Below are positions 38,907-47,862 of a stretch of 64,000 nt of DNA, piece by piece. This DNA is from Cupriavidus sp. AU9028 (GTDB taxonomy: Bacteria > Pseudomonadota > Gammaproteobacteria > Burkholderiales > Burkholderiaceae). The notes under the pieces are model-generated. The model was not told the origin of the DNA, did not search any database, and saw only the letters and a list, made by a program, of their open reading frames with translations. The stretch is taken from contig NZ_JAIMCG010000002.1 of NCBI RefSeq assembly GCF_019795295.1, positions 186,001 through 250,000 of the forward strand, written 5' to 3'. The stretch's first letter is position 1; each line of letters begins with the position of its first letter. Position numbers and translations under genes: made by a program.

Positions 38907-39209
38907 ACTCGCCCTGAACTTGCCCTGCACCATTGCCGCTCGCCCGCCTTTCCTGTCCGCCGCCGCGGCATCGTCTTCATCGGCATGGCGCCAGCATCCG
39001 CGCTGCCCATATCCTGAAGACTGATTGAAAAGACGGTGCAACCGCCGGGCTGCCACGCCACGGCCGCTTGATATCATGCAAACGCACGGCCGCTCCGGCC
39101 GCCGTCACTTCGCTGCACGCGCCTCACCACGGGCCCTCCGCGGCCCGCTCCGGTCTCCTGCCGCCCCGCTTGCCCGCCAACCGCCGCACAGACGACTCGC
39201 CAGACCGCC
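38907..39209. other. 303-bp intergenic region upstream of the Kef-type antiporter
   Basis: The start of the stretch continues a tandem 11-mer (CGCCCTGAACT, twice, then a degenerate third copy, about 38899-38932). CGGCCGC-rich short repeats flank GATATCATGC near 39070. No convincing promoter pair and no ORF with coding character was found. Confidence 0.45.
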
Positions 39210-41027
39210 ATGCCGCACGAAGTCAACCTGATCACCACCATCTCGGCCGCCCTCGGGCTTGCCCTCGTCTTCGGTTTCCTCTGCACCAGGCTGAAGGCTC
39301 CTGCCCTGGTGGGCTACCTCCTCGCCGGTATCGTGATTGGCCCCGCCACGCCGGGCTTTGTCGCCGACATGGCGCTGGCGGGCCAGCTCGCCGAGATCGG
39401 CGTGATGCTGCTGATGTTCGGCGTCGGCCTGCACTTCTCGCTGGAAGACCTGCTGTCGGTCAAGCGGATCGCCCTGCCGGGCGCCATCGTGCAGATCGCA
39501 TTCGCCACCGCGCTGGGCGCCGGACTGGGGCTGTGGTGGGGCTGGTCGCTCGCCGGCGCGCTGGTATTCGGCCTTTGCCTGTCGGTGGCCAGCACCGTGG
39601 TGCTGCTGCGTGCGCTCGAATCGCGCGGCATCCTGGAAACCCTGAACGGCCGCATCGCCGTGGGCTGGCTGGTGGTCGAGGACCTGGTGATGGTGCTGGT
39701 GCTGGTGATGCTGCCCGCGCTGGCCGAAGCCCTCGGCACGCTTCCCCCCGGCAGCGCCCCGACGAGTGCGCCGGCCATTGCCGCAGCCGCTCCGGCCGAG
39801 AGCACCTCGCTGCTGGCGACCATCGGCGCCACCCTCGGCCGTGTCGCCATCTTCATTGCCCTGATGCTGCTGGTCGGGCGGCGGCTGTTCCCCTGGCTGC
39901 TGTGGCAGGTGGCACGCACCGGCTCCCACGAACTGTTCACGCTGTGCCTGATCGCCGCGGCGGTCGGCATCGCCTACGGCTCCGCGGTGCTGTTCGGCGT
40001 GTCGTTCGCGCTGGGCGCCTTCTTCGCCGGCATGGTCCTGCGCGGCTCGGCGCTCAGCCATCGCGCCGCGCAGGAGACCCTGCCGCTGCGCGACGCCTTC
40101 TCGGTGCTGTTCTTCGTTTCGGTGGGCATGCTGTTCGATCCCGGCGTGCTGGTGGACGCGCCGCTGCATGTGCTCGGCACGCTTGCCATCGTCATCGTCG
40201 GCAAGTCGCTCGCCGCGTTCGTGCTGGTGCTCGCCCTGCGCTATCCGCTGAACACGGCCCTGACCGTCTCCGCCAGCCTTGCCCAGGTGGGAGAGTTCTC
40301 CTTCATCCTGGCCGGGCTTGGCGTCAGCCTGGGCATGCTCGACGCCGAAGGCCACAATCTGGTGCTGGCCAGTTCGCTGATCTCGATCGCGTTGAATCCG
40401 CTGGTGTTCAGCGCCGTGCAGCCGCTGCTGCGCAGGGTGCGGGCGAAGTCGGCACTGGCGCGCCGGCTCGAGCGCGGCGCCGACCCGCTTGCCGAACTGC
40501 CCGCCGACGTCGACCAGGCGCTGCTGAGCCGGCAGGTGGTACTGGTCGGCTACGGCCGCGTCGGGCGGCGCATCGCGGCGGAGCTGACCGCGCGCCGGCT
40601 GCCCTTCGTGGTGGCCGAACAGAACCGCGAGATCGTCGAGGCGCTGCGCGAGAAAGGCGTGCCGGCGGTGATCGGCGATGCCGCGGAACCTGCCGTCCTG
40701 ATCCAGGCGCATATCGCCCGCGCCGGCATGCTGGTGATCGCCACCTCCGATACGGTCGGCGTGCGGCAGATGGTCGAAACGGCGCGCACGTTGAACCCCG
40801 GCATCTGCATCGCGGTGCGCACCCATAGCGAGGAGGAAGCGGCGCTGCTGCGCCGCGACCGCATCGGCGAGGTATTTCTCGGCGAACAGGAGCTGGCGGC
40901 CTCGATGACGCGCCACGTCCTCGACTGCATCCGGCAGGCCGCCCTTGCCGACGCGGCCGCCAATGCCGCCGCCCCCGCCGCCCAGGCACACCCTGGCCGC
41001 GCCAGCGCGGGACCAGGGCCGAACTAG
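39210..41027 (+). CDS. CPA2 family monovalent cation:proton antiporter (YbaL/KefB-like)
   Basis: The 605-residue protein has about 12 transmembrane helices at 1-400 (Na+/H+ exchanger domain; [45 protein letters not shown]) and a cytoplasmic TrkA-N/RCK domain at about 435-555 ([20 protein letters not shown]). Relatives release K+ or exchange cations for protons, gated by nucleotides or glutathione adducts. The C-terminal tail is alanine-rich. Its TAG stop overlaps the convergent aminotransferase stop. Confidence 0.92.
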   Translation: MPHEVNLITTISAALGLALVFGFLCTRLKAPALVGYLLAGIVIGPATPGFVADMALAGQLAEIGVMLLMFGVGLHFSLEDLLSVKRIALPGAIVQIAFATALGAGLGLWWGWSLAGALVFGLCLSVASTVVLLRALESRGILETLNGRIAVGWLVVEDLVMVLVLVMLPALAEALGTLPPGSAPTSAPAIAAAAPAESTSLLATIGATLGRVAIFIALMLLVGRRLFPWLLWQVARTGSHELFTLCLIAAAVGIAYGSAVLFGVSFALGAFFAGMVLRGSALSHRAAQETLPLRDAFSVLFFVSVGMLFDPGVLVDAPLHVLGTLAIVIVGKSLAAFVLVLALRYPLNTALTVSASLAQVGEFSFILAGLGVSLGMLDAEGHNLVLASSLISIALNPLVFSAVQPLLRRVRAKSALARRLERGADPLAELPADVDQALLSRQVVLVGYGRVGRRIAAELTARRLPFVVAEQNREIVEALREKGVPAVIGDAAEPAVLIQAHIARAGMLVIATSDTVGVRQMVETARTLNPGICIAVRTHSEEEAALLRRDRIGEVFLGEQELAASMTRHVLDCIRQAALADAAANAAAPAAQAHPGRASAGPGPN

Positions 41028-42307
41028 CCGCGCGATCCGTCCTCGGCCGCTGCGCCGGCCGGCGCCTTGCCGCCGGCCGTCACCAGGCCATCGCCGCGGA
41101 ACATCGCCTTGATGCCGCGCACTGCCTGGCGGATGCGCGATTCGTTCTCGATCAGCGCGAAGCGGACATGCTCGTCGCCGTAGTCGCCAAAGCCGATGCC
41201 GGGCGACACCGAGACCTTCGCCTTGGCCAGCAGCTGGCGCGCAAATTCGAGCGAGCCCAAGGCGCGGTATGCCTCGGGAATCCGGGCCCACACATACATC
41301 GACGCGCGCGGCACCTCGACCTGCCAGCCAGCCTCGTGCAGCCCGCGCACCAGCACGTCGCGGCGCGACTGATACTGGGCAGCGATGTCGCGCACGCATT
41401 GCTGGTCGCCTTCCAGCGCCGCGATCGCGGCAATCTGCAGCGGGGTGAACGTACCGTAGTCGTGATAGCTCTTGATGCGGGCGAGCGCCGCGACCAGGTC
41501 GGCATTGCCGGCCATGAAGCCGATGCGCCAGCCCGCCATGTTGTAGCTCTTGGACAGCGTGAAGAACTCCACCGCGATGTCCTTGGCGCCCGGCACCTGC
41601 AGGATCGACGGCGCCTTCCAGCCGTCGAACACGATGTCGGCATAGGCCAGATCATGCACGACGAAGATGTCGTGCTTGCGCGCCAGCGCCACCACCCGCT
41701 CGAAGAAATCGAGCTCGACGCACTGGGCCGTCGGATTGGACGGGAAGCCGAGCACGATCATCTTCGGCTTCGGATAGCTGCCGCGAATGGCACGCTCCAG
41801 TTCCGCGAAGAAATCCACGCCCGGCGTCAGTGGCACCGAGCGGATGTCCGCCCCGGCAATCACGGCACCGTAGATATGGATCGGGTAACTCGGGTCCGGG
41901 ACCAGTACCGTATCGCCGCGGTCCAGCGTTGCCAGCATCAGGTGCGCCAACCCTTCCTTCGAACCGATCGTCACGATCGCTTCGCGCTCGGGATCGACGT
42001 CAACCGCATAGCGTTCGCGATACCAGTGCGAGATCGCCCGGCGCAGGCGCGGAATGCCGCGCGAGGTGGAATACCCGTGCGTGTCGGGCCGCTGCGCCGC
42101 CTCGGTCAGCTTGGCGACGATATGCGGCGGCGTGGCGCCATCGGGGTTGCCCATGCTCATGTCGATGATGTCCTCCCCGCGGCGGCGGGCGGCCATCTTG
42201 AGCTCGGCAGTGATGTTGAAGACGTAGGGAGGAAGACGATCGATGCGCGCGAAGCGGCGCTGCCCCGTCGCCGACGACGGTGCCTGGAAAGCCGGATTGG
42301 CTGTCAT
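41024..42307 (-). CDS. alaC: Pyridoxal-phosphate aminotransferase, AlaC-like
   Basis: This 427-residue fold-type I class I/II aminotransferase is close in character to glutamate-pyruvate transaminase Ala[18 protein letters not shown] at the start, [33 protein letters not shown], and the PLP Lys in [15 protein letters not shown]. It should interconvert alanine/2-oxoglutarate and pyruvate/glutamate. Its TAG stop shares the palindrome CTAG (41024-41027) with the stop of the convergent antiporter. Confidence 0.9.
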   Translation of the reverse strand: MTANPAFQAPSSATGQRRFARIDRLPPYVFNITAELKMAARRRGEDIIDMSMGNPDGATPPHIVAKLTEAAQRPDTHGYSTSRGIPRLRRAISHWYRERYAVDVDPEREAIVTIGSKEGLAHLMLATLDRGDTVLVPDPSYPIHIYGAVIAGADIRSVPLTPGVDFFAELERAIRGSYPKPKMIVLGFPSNPTAQCVELDFFERVVALARKHDIFVVHDLAYADIVFDGWKAPSILQVPGAKDIAVEFFTLSKSYNMAGWRIGFMAGNADLVAALARIKSYHDYGTFTPLQIAAIAALEGDQQCVRDIAAQYQSRRDVLVRGLHEAGWQVEVPRASMYVWARIPEAYRALGSLEFARQLLAKAKVSVSPGIGFGDYGDEHVRFALIENESRIRQAVRGIKAMFRGDGLVTAGGKAPAGAAAEDGSRG

Positions 42308-42450
42308 GCTGGTCCTTGAACGTAAGCGCCCGGAACCGTCCGAGCGACGTTGGCGGCGACGCAGTGTAGCCGCCGTCGCCGATGGTATCCGGGAAGTGAC
42401 GACTACGTCCAGTCAGCAAGCGTTGCAGGTTGGCGTCATGCAGGTTGGCG

Positions 42451-43266
42451 TCAATCGTCCAGCGTCTCATGGACGCCAACGGCGCCCTGCTTCCAGTAGC
42501 TCGACACGCGCATGCGCCGCTTGTCCACGCCCTTCGATTCCGCCAGGCAGGTTCGCACCGCGCGCATTGCCGCCGCTTCCCCACCCGCCCAGACGAAGCC
42601 TTCGCCGTCCGGCAACGACACCGCGCGCACGGCGTCCACCAGGGTCTGCCCCGCACCGCGCCGCACCCATTGCACGGTCGCGTTGCCCGCCGCCAGCGAC
42701 GGACCGCCCAGCGCGATGCGGTGCGCATCGTCTTCGATCTCGATCAGCGCGATCACGCGCGCCTGTGCCGGCAACTCCTCCAGCCGTCGCGAGATCGCCG
42801 GCAATGCAGCCTCGTCCCCGGCAAGCAGATGCCAGTCGAAGCCCTCGGGAATGACAAAGGAGCCGCGCGGACCGCCGATACCCAGGCGCTGGCCCGGCTG
42901 CGCCTGCGCCGCCCAGGTCGCGCCCGGCCCGTCGCCGTGCAACACGAACTCGATGTCCAGTTCACGCCGGGCCGCGTCATGGCGCCGGGGCGTGTAGTCG
43001 CGCGCCGCAGGCCGGGGCGCGTCTTCGGCGAAGACCAGGCCATCCGGTCCCATGGTAGGCAACACCGGCTCGGACTGCCCCGGTGCCGGCAGGAACACCT
43101 TGACGTGGTCATCGAAGCTCGCGGAAACGAAGTCGTCAAGGGCATCGCCGGTAAAGGTCACGCACAGCAGCGACGGCGACCGGCGCTCGACGCGCAGCAC
43201 CTGCACCGGACGAATTTTCAGGGGGTGGCGCACGCGCTGTACGCCAAGATCTTTCTCGCTCGTCAT
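42451..43266 (-). CDS. Siderophore-interacting / ferric-chelate reductase (YqjH-like)
   Basis: This 271-residue flavoprotein of the SIP family has an FAD-binding beta barrel (about 15-130; ARDYTPRRHDAARRELDIEF carries the RxYTxR-type flavin motif) and an NAD(P)H-binding C-terminal domain (LLAGDEAALPAISRRLEELP; WAGGEAAAMRAVR). It reduces ferric siderophores in the cytoplasm. The start MTSEKDLG at 43266 is preferred to 43305. It lies 44 bp after the PadR gene on the same strand, the arrangement of E. coli yqjI-yqjH. Confidence 0.9.
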   Translation of the reverse strand: MTSEKDLGVQRVRHPLKIRPVQVLRVERRSPSLLCVTFTGDALDDFVSASFDDHVKVFLPAPGQSEPVLPTMGPDGLVFAEDAPRPAARDYTPRRHDAARRELDIEFVLHGDGPGATWAAQAQPGQRLGIGGPRGSFVIPEGFDWHLLAGDEAALPAISRRLEELPAQARVIALIEIEDDAHRIALGGPSLAAGNATVQWVRRGAGQTLVDAVRAVSLPDGEGFVWAGGEAAAMRAVRTCLAESKGVDKRRMRVSSYWKQGAVGVHETLDD

Positions 43267-43310
43267 ATCGGGACTTTCGCAGTGAGGTTGTTCAAGGGCG
43301 GGCAATCCGT

Positions 43311-43955
43311 TCAGTCGCCCTGCGGCTTCGGGCGCGCCCGCGTGTCAGGCGCCGGAACCTGCTCGATCTGCGCCACCGCCTGCTGCAGGATGGAAGCGAT
43401 GCGACGTTGCGCATCGACGGATGCATCGGTGCGCATCAGCAAGGCGCGCTTGAGCGCGGATCGCGCCGCGACCAGTTCTGGCGCCCAGCCCACCGCTTCG
43501 CCAGCCTCTTCGGCCGACCCCTCGTTCGCCAGCGCCCGCCGCACCCACTCCATCTTCTTGCCGGCATGGATCAGCCGCTTCCACAGCACCGCCGTGTCCT
43601 CGCGCTGCTGCGACAGCCGCTGTCGTCCTGCGTCGGAGATGCGGTACCGCTTGCGGTTGCCTTCGGCGTCCGCATGGACCGACCCGGCCTCCAGCAGGGC
43701 GGTCAGCGCCGGATACATCATGCCGGGGCTGGGCTTGTAGAAGCCGTTGCTGCGCACTTCGAGGGCTTGCATCAGCTCGTAGCCGTGTCCGGGGTGTTCG
43801 GCCAGCAGGTCCAGCAGCAACAGCTGCAGCTCCGCAGAGCCGAGCTTCCGGCCCCGGTGCAGCAGCCTCGCTTCTGAATCCGCGGGATCGCCACGAAAGC
43901 GCGGACGGCCCATCTCGTGCGAAGGTTTGCCTTGAGGCGGAGACTTGTTGTCCAT
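43311..43955 (-). CDS. PadR family transcriptional regulator (YqjI-like)
   Basis: This is a 214-residue PadR regulator: winged helix at about 40-115 (LLLDLLAEHPGHGYELMQAL; KPSPGMMYPALTALLEAGSV) and a C-terminal dimer helix region. In E. coli the homologue YqjI represses yqjH and is inactivated by nickel through a His/Cys-rich N-terminus. Here the N-terminal tail (MDNKSPPQGKPSHEMGRPRF) has only one or two His and no Cys, so metal sensing may differ. It heads the operon with the ferric reductase. Confidence 0.88.
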   Translation of the reverse strand: MDNKSPPQGKPSHEMGRPRFRGDPADSEARLLHRGRKLGSAELQLLLLDLLAEHPGHGYELMQALEVRSNGFYKPSPGMMYPALTALLEAGSVHADAEGNRKRYRISDAGRQRLSQQREDTAVLWKRLIHAGKKMEWVRRALANEGSAEEAGEAVGWAPELVAARSALKRALLMRTDASVDAQRRIASILQQAVAQIEQVPAPDTRARPKPQGD

Positions 43956-43960
43956 GCCCT

Positions 43961-43992
43961 AAATATAACACACGATATGTTTTACGATATAC
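43961..43992. promoter_or_regulatory. AT-rich operator region of the PadR operon
   Basis: Directly upstream of the PadR start, an AT-rich stretch holds two direct copies of ACGATAT (43972-43978, 43984-43990) and the dyad AACA-N7-TGTT. It is flanked by ATATAAC and GATATAC. It is strikingly AT-rich for this genome and probably contains the promoter and autoregulatory PadR site. Confidence 0.5.
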
Positions 43993-44084
43993 CCGCGAAC
44001 GGTACGGGAACTGCGACAGGCCGGAGTCAAAAAGGTAATAACATTGTGTGTCTGCGATATCGCCACACGGCACGAGGTGATCCA

Positions 44085-44333
44085 ATGAAAAGCAAGATCC
44101 GCCGCATGGGGAATTCACAGGGCGTGCTGATTCCGAAGCCAATCCTCGCCCAACTTGGTTTGGAGGACGAAGTGGAAATGGAAATCAAGGAAGACACACT
44201 GGTCATTCGCAAGCCGAGGAAGATCGTGCGCGAAGGGTGGGCGGAAGCGAGCGCGGCTATCGCCGAGGAGGCAGACGACGCTCTGGTCATGGGCGAGTTC
44301 GGCAATGCCGAAGACGAAAAGTTGTCCTGGTGA
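44085..44333 (+). CDS. mazE: MazE-type antitoxin (AbrB/SpoVT domain)
   Basis: This 82-residue protein has an N-terminal swapped-hairpin AbrB/MazE DNA-binding domain (KIRRMGNSQGVLIPKPILAQ, then EVEMEIKEDTLVIRKP) and an acidic C-terminal tail (IAEEADDALVMGEFGNAEDE) that would thread onto the MazF dimer. Its TGA overlaps the ATG of the toxin remnant. Because the toxin is destroyed, it is an orphan antitoxin that may still bind its promoter or other MazF proteins. Confidence 0.9.
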   Translation: MKSKIRRMGNSQGVLIPKPILAQLGLEDEVEMEIKEDTLVIRKPRKIVREGWAEASAAIAEEADDALVMGEFGNAEDEKLSW

Positions 44334-44489
44334 TGCAGACCGATCAGATCCGGCGGGGCGACGTCTGGCTCGTTACGCTAGGCCCTGTGGTGGGTAGACA
44401 AGATGCGACTGGCAAGACGCGCCGGCGCAATCCCCTCGCCGACCTTGCAGAACACGTTGCGCACCCTGCAGGAGCTGTTCGCCCAATAG
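44333..44489 (+). pseudogene. mazF/pemK toxin remnant with internal deletion
   Basis: The ATG at 44333 overlaps the antitoxin stop. The first 21 codons read MQTDQIRRGDVWLVTLGPVV, the normal MazF start with RGDVWLV. From 44397, in a frame shifted by +1, the sequence reads DKMRLARRAGAIPSPTLQNT and LRTLQELFAQ before TAG at 44487, the normal MazF C-terminus. About 50-60 central codons, including the RPxVV region and much of the active site, are missing. No functional toxin can be made. Confidence 0.85.
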
Positions 44490-44508
44490 CGACCGTCCGC
44501 TTGCACCG

Positions 44509-45336
44509 TCAACTACGGTTGCAATGCTTCCGGTACTGATTGAAATGCCGGATCGCCCGATGCGAATCGCCCAGCTCCTCGTGCAGGCGTGCCGCGTTGT
44601 AGTGCGCGTCGGCCATCTCCGGCGCAATGGCGATGCAGTTGTGATAGCTGCGCAGGGCGCCATCGGTGTCGCCCATTTCCTCCAGCACCACGCCAAGGTT
44701 GAAGTGCAGCAACGGGGCATCGGGCAGCCACGACAGGCCCTGTCGATACAGTTGCATGGCCTCGTCGTACCGTCCGGCATCGCTCAACATGCAGCCCAGG
44801 TTCAGGTAGGGGTCGAGCTGCCGGGGCGCCTCTTGCAGCGCGCGCCGGTAGGCGGCCTCGGCCTGCTCCGGATTCTGCTCCTCCAGCGAACAGCCCTTCT
44901 CGAACCAGGATTGCCAGTCCGCGTCGGCCGGCTCCATGCGGGCCCCGAGCGACAGCACGTTGCCGGCGCGATCCCGGCTGGGCTGCAGCGCCATCACCAA
45001 TTGCCCCGTCTCGACCTCCCACTGGCGCTCGGACTCGATCACGACGATTTCGCCTGCTACCGCGGACAGCCGCATCGCGCTCAGCGGCCGGTCCCGGCAC
45101 CAGTCGCGCAGGCGCCGCAGTGCACGGTTGACGCGGCCAGGCGGAATACGCACCTGGCGCAACGAATGCGCGGTGCGGATCAGTACCGCGTCCTGGAACG
45201 AGAACCGGTGCTCGCCCCGCTTGCCCAGGTGTGGGGTGACCAGCCCCGCCGCCACCAGCGCGGAGACGGTGGAACGGGGAATGCCGAACATGTTCTGCAG
45301 GTCCCGCAGGGACAGGGTGGAAGTGTCCTCGCTCAT
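44509..45336 (-). CDS. MerR-type HTH and tetratricopeptide repeat protein coupled to Ku
   Basis: This is a 275-residue protein. Residues about 8-75 form a MerR-like winged helix (LRDLQNMFGIPRSTVSALVA, RFSFQDAVLIRTAHSLRQV). A middle region follows (to about 130), then four or so TPR units from about 143 to 270 (AEAAYRRALQEAPRQLDPYL, YDEAMQLYRQGLSWLPDAPL, GALRSYHNCIAIAPEMADAH). Its ATG overlaps the Ku stop (ATGA), so the two proteins are made together. Function is unknown. The pairing points to a role in DNA-end repair or its regulation. Confidence 0.85.
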   Translation of the reverse strand: MSEDTSTLSLRDLQNMFGIPRSTVSALVAAGLVTPHLGKRGEHRFSFQDAVLIRTAHSLRQVRIPPGRVNRALRRLRDWCRDRPLSAMRLSAVAGEIVVIESERQWEVETGQLVMALQPSRDRAGNVLSLGARMEPADADWQSWFEKGCSLEEQNPEQAEAAYRRALQEAPRQLDPYLNLGCMLSDAGRYDEAMQLYRQGLSWLPDAPLLHFNLGVVLEEMGDTDGALRSYHNCIAIAPEMADAHYNAARLHEELGDSHRAIRHFNQYRKHCNRS

Positions 45337-46244
45337 TTCCTCGCTGTTTTCCTGGCCGGCGCCGGTGCGGCAGCGGGTGCCGCCGCCCGCTTGGCGCTCT
45401 TGCGCGGAGCGGTTTCGCGCGCCGGTTCCGCTTTCGGCTCGCGGGTGGCCCGCTTCTGCCCCTGCACCTTGCCCAGGCTGGCCTTCAAGGCCGCCATCAG
45501 GTCGATCACCTCGCCGCCGCCGGCGGCCGGTTCCACCTGCTCGGCGACGGTAATCTTCTTGCCTTCGATCTTCTTGTCGATCTCGGCAAGGATGCGCAGC
45601 TTCTCCTCGTCCCGGTATGCGGTGGGATCGTAGGCGTCCACTGCATTCTGCTCGATCAGTTGCTGCGCCAGCGCCAGTTCGGCGGGCTGCACGTCGCTCG
45701 TTTCGATGCTCAGGTCCGCCATCGAGCGGACCTCGTCGGCATACAGCAATTGCTGCAGCACCAGTCCTTCCGGCGTGGGCCGCACCTGCACCATGTATTG
45801 CTTGCCCTTCCAGACCCAGGTCGCCAGCGCGCAGGTGCCGGTCTGGCGCATCGCCTCGGCCAGCAGGCTGTAGGGTTTGGCACCGCGCTTGTCGGGGCCG
45901 AGGTAGTAGGCCTTGTCGTAGTAAAGGGGATCGATCGCCGCCACCGGCATGAAGGCCACGATGTCGACGGTGTGCCGCGCGGTCGTCTCCAGCGCTTCGA
46001 GCTCGTCACTGGAGAAGACCACATAGCGGTCCTTCTCGAACTCGTAGCCCTTCTCCATCTCCGAGCGCTCGACCACCACGCCTTCCCGCTGGCAGATGTA
46101 CTGCTGCCGCAATCGGGAGCCGCAGCCCTTGTGCAGCAGATTGAAGCCGACGCCCGACTTCGATTCCGTGGCGGAAAACACCTTGACCGGTATCGAAACC
46201 AGGCCGAAGCTCAGCGAGAGGGATGCGATCGAACGGGCAGCCAT
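45333..46244 (-). CDS. ku: Ku, non-homologous end-joining protein
   Basis: This 303-residue bacterial Ku binds double-strand DNA ends as a homodimer and recruits ligase D. It has the family start RSIASLSLSFGLVSIPVKVF, the beta-barrel core (GYEFEKDRYVVFSSDELEAL, DPLYYDKAYYLGPDKRGAKP), and a lysine/alanine-rich C-terminal tail after about 255. AAGGTGA lies 7-13 nt upstream of the start at 46244. No ligD is in the window. Its stop overlaps the start of the MerR-HTH/TPR gene. Confidence 0.95.
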   Translation of the reverse strand: MAARSIASLSLSFGLVSIPVKVFSATESKSGVGFNLLHKGCGSRLRQQYICQREGVVVERSEMEKGYEFEKDRYVVFSSDELEALETTARHTVDIVAFMPVAAIDPLYYDKAYYLGPDKRGAKPYSLLAEAMRQTGTCALATWVWKGKQYMVQVRPTPEGLVLQQLLYADEVRSMADLSIETSDVQPAELALAQQLIEQNAVDAYDPTAYRDEEKLRILAEIDKKIEGKKITVAEQVEPAAGGGEVIDLMAALKASLGKVQGQKRATREPKAEPARETAPRKSAKRAAAPAAAPAPARKTARK

Positions 46245-46351
46245 GACGTCACCTTGCGCACTATCTGTCGCATCAGCATAGGCAACAAGTGAGGGAGTGC
46301 AATGTAGGACTGCGGCGGAAAGGACTGACGGCGGCGTTCCTGCTCTGGCCG

Positions 46352-47593
46352 CTACTCGCCGAGGAACTCGGCGAAGAACTCGAGTTCCTCGATATGGTCG
46401 GCCACCACCTTGGCGATCACGGTCAGCGGGATGGCCAGCAGCATGCCCCACGGCCCCCACAGCCATGTGAACAGGAGCAGTGCGACGAAGACCGCCACCG
46501 GATTCATCTTTGCCATCCGTCCGGTCATCCAGGTCTGCACGATCGAGCCGATCAGCGTCGCGATCAGCAGGGAGCCGCCAGCCGCCGTGGCCGCCACACC
46601 CACCGTGCCGAACTGCATGAAGGCCGCCACCCCCAGGCACACGGCCGTCAGGCCAGAACCGAAATACGGCACCAGATGCAGCGCCGCCGCCGCAATGGCC
46701 CAGGTGGCGGCGTGGTTCACGCCCAGCAGCTGCAGCAGCAGCCAGGTACAGATGCCAAGTGCCGTATTGGTAATCAGCAGCATCAGCATGTAGCGCTGGA
46801 TGGCCCGGTTGATCTCCCCGAGCATATGCACGTTGACCTTCTTGCGGCTGAGCGTGCTGCCGGTCATCTTGACGAACTTGCGCTTGAACATGTCGCCCGA
46901 CACCAGCAGGAAGAACGTCAGGAACAGCACGACCGCCGCCTGCCCCGCCATGGTGAAGGCACCGACCGAGCCGGCCAGCACGATCTCGTTCAGCGCCTCG
47001 CCCGACTTCTGGATCACCACCGGCGAGTGCTGCGTCAGATGCGGCGAACCGGTCAGCACGGTGGCGGCCCGCTGGATCTTCTGCCACATCGAGTCGTCGC
47101 CGCTGAGCAGTTCCGAAAAGCCCTGGGACAGCCGCCGCGCGATCTCGGGCAGCCGGTCGACAATGGACTCGATCTGGCCCTGCAGCAGATAGGCGCCGCC
47201 GAGCAGCGCGGCCATCAGCAGCAACAGCACCAGCGCCGCGCCGATCGGGCGCGGCAGGTGTTGCCGCTGCAACAGGCTGACCAGTGGATCTAGCAGGTAG
47301 GTCAGGATGACGGCCAGCACGACCGGGATCATGAAGTCCCGCGCGACATGCAGCGCGTACAGCGATGCCAGCGTCGCGAGCACCACCAGCGCCAGGCTCG
47401 CGCGGTGCACCGACACGGGCAAGGATGGATCGGCGCGCCGGGCCAGCCTGTCCAGATCGGGGCCATCTACCGCCGTCTCGTCGCCCGCGCCGCGCCTCAG
47501 CCCCGTGCCGGCACCAAGCGCGCTACCGCGTGCTTCGGCGGAAGCAGCAGTGCTGTTCGCCGGCGTGGCAGGGCGAGGTTGCGGGGCATTCAT
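46352..47593 (-). CDS. AI-2E family transporter (PerM/TqsA-like)
   Basis: This 413-residue membrane protein has about eight hydrophobic segments and a large central loop, as in the AI-2E permease family. A hydrophilic 55-residue N-tail precedes the first helix. Late motifs include HLVPYFGSGLTAVCLG and LFTWLWGPWGMLLAIPLTVI. Family members export small molecules or act as Na+/H+ antiporters; AI-2 export is shown only for some. It stands alone. Confidence 0.9.
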   Translation of the reverse strand: MNAPQPRPATPANSTAASAEARGSALGAGTGLRRGAGDETAVDGPDLDRLARRADPSLPVSVHRASLALVVLATLASLYALHVARDFMIPVVLAVILTYLLDPLVSLLQRQHLPRPIGAALVLLLLMAALLGGAYLLQGQIESIVDRLPEIARRLSQGFSELLSGDDSMWQKIQRAATVLTGSPHLTQHSPVVIQKSGEALNEIVLAGSVGAFTMAGQAAVVLFLTFFLLVSGDMFKRKFVKMTGSTLSRKKVNVHMLGEINRAIQRYMLMLLITNTALGICTWLLLQLLGVNHAATWAIAAAALHLVPYFGSGLTAVCLGVAAFMQFGTVGVAATAAGGSLLIATLIGSIVQTWMTGRMAKMNPVAVFVALLLFTWLWGPWGMLLAIPLTVIAKVVADHIEELEFFAEFLGE

Positions 47594-47862
47594 GTTTGGC
47601 TCGGTCGACTAGGGAAAGTCGCCAGATTCGGCCCTCTGCGGGGCGATGGCGACATCCACAGCATAGCCGGATGGGTTTCCGGTGCCGTCGGACAGCAGCG
47701 GCAGGCGCTGTAGGACAAGCGCGGCATACCATGGACGTCCCCAGCCTTGCCGCATGCGAGCCATTGCCGCTTTCACGGTTTGACAATCGCACTGCCTGGA
47801 CCGATGATCGCTGCACCCGTATGACTGTACCGGCACCCCAAGAAACACAGGAGAATCCAACG

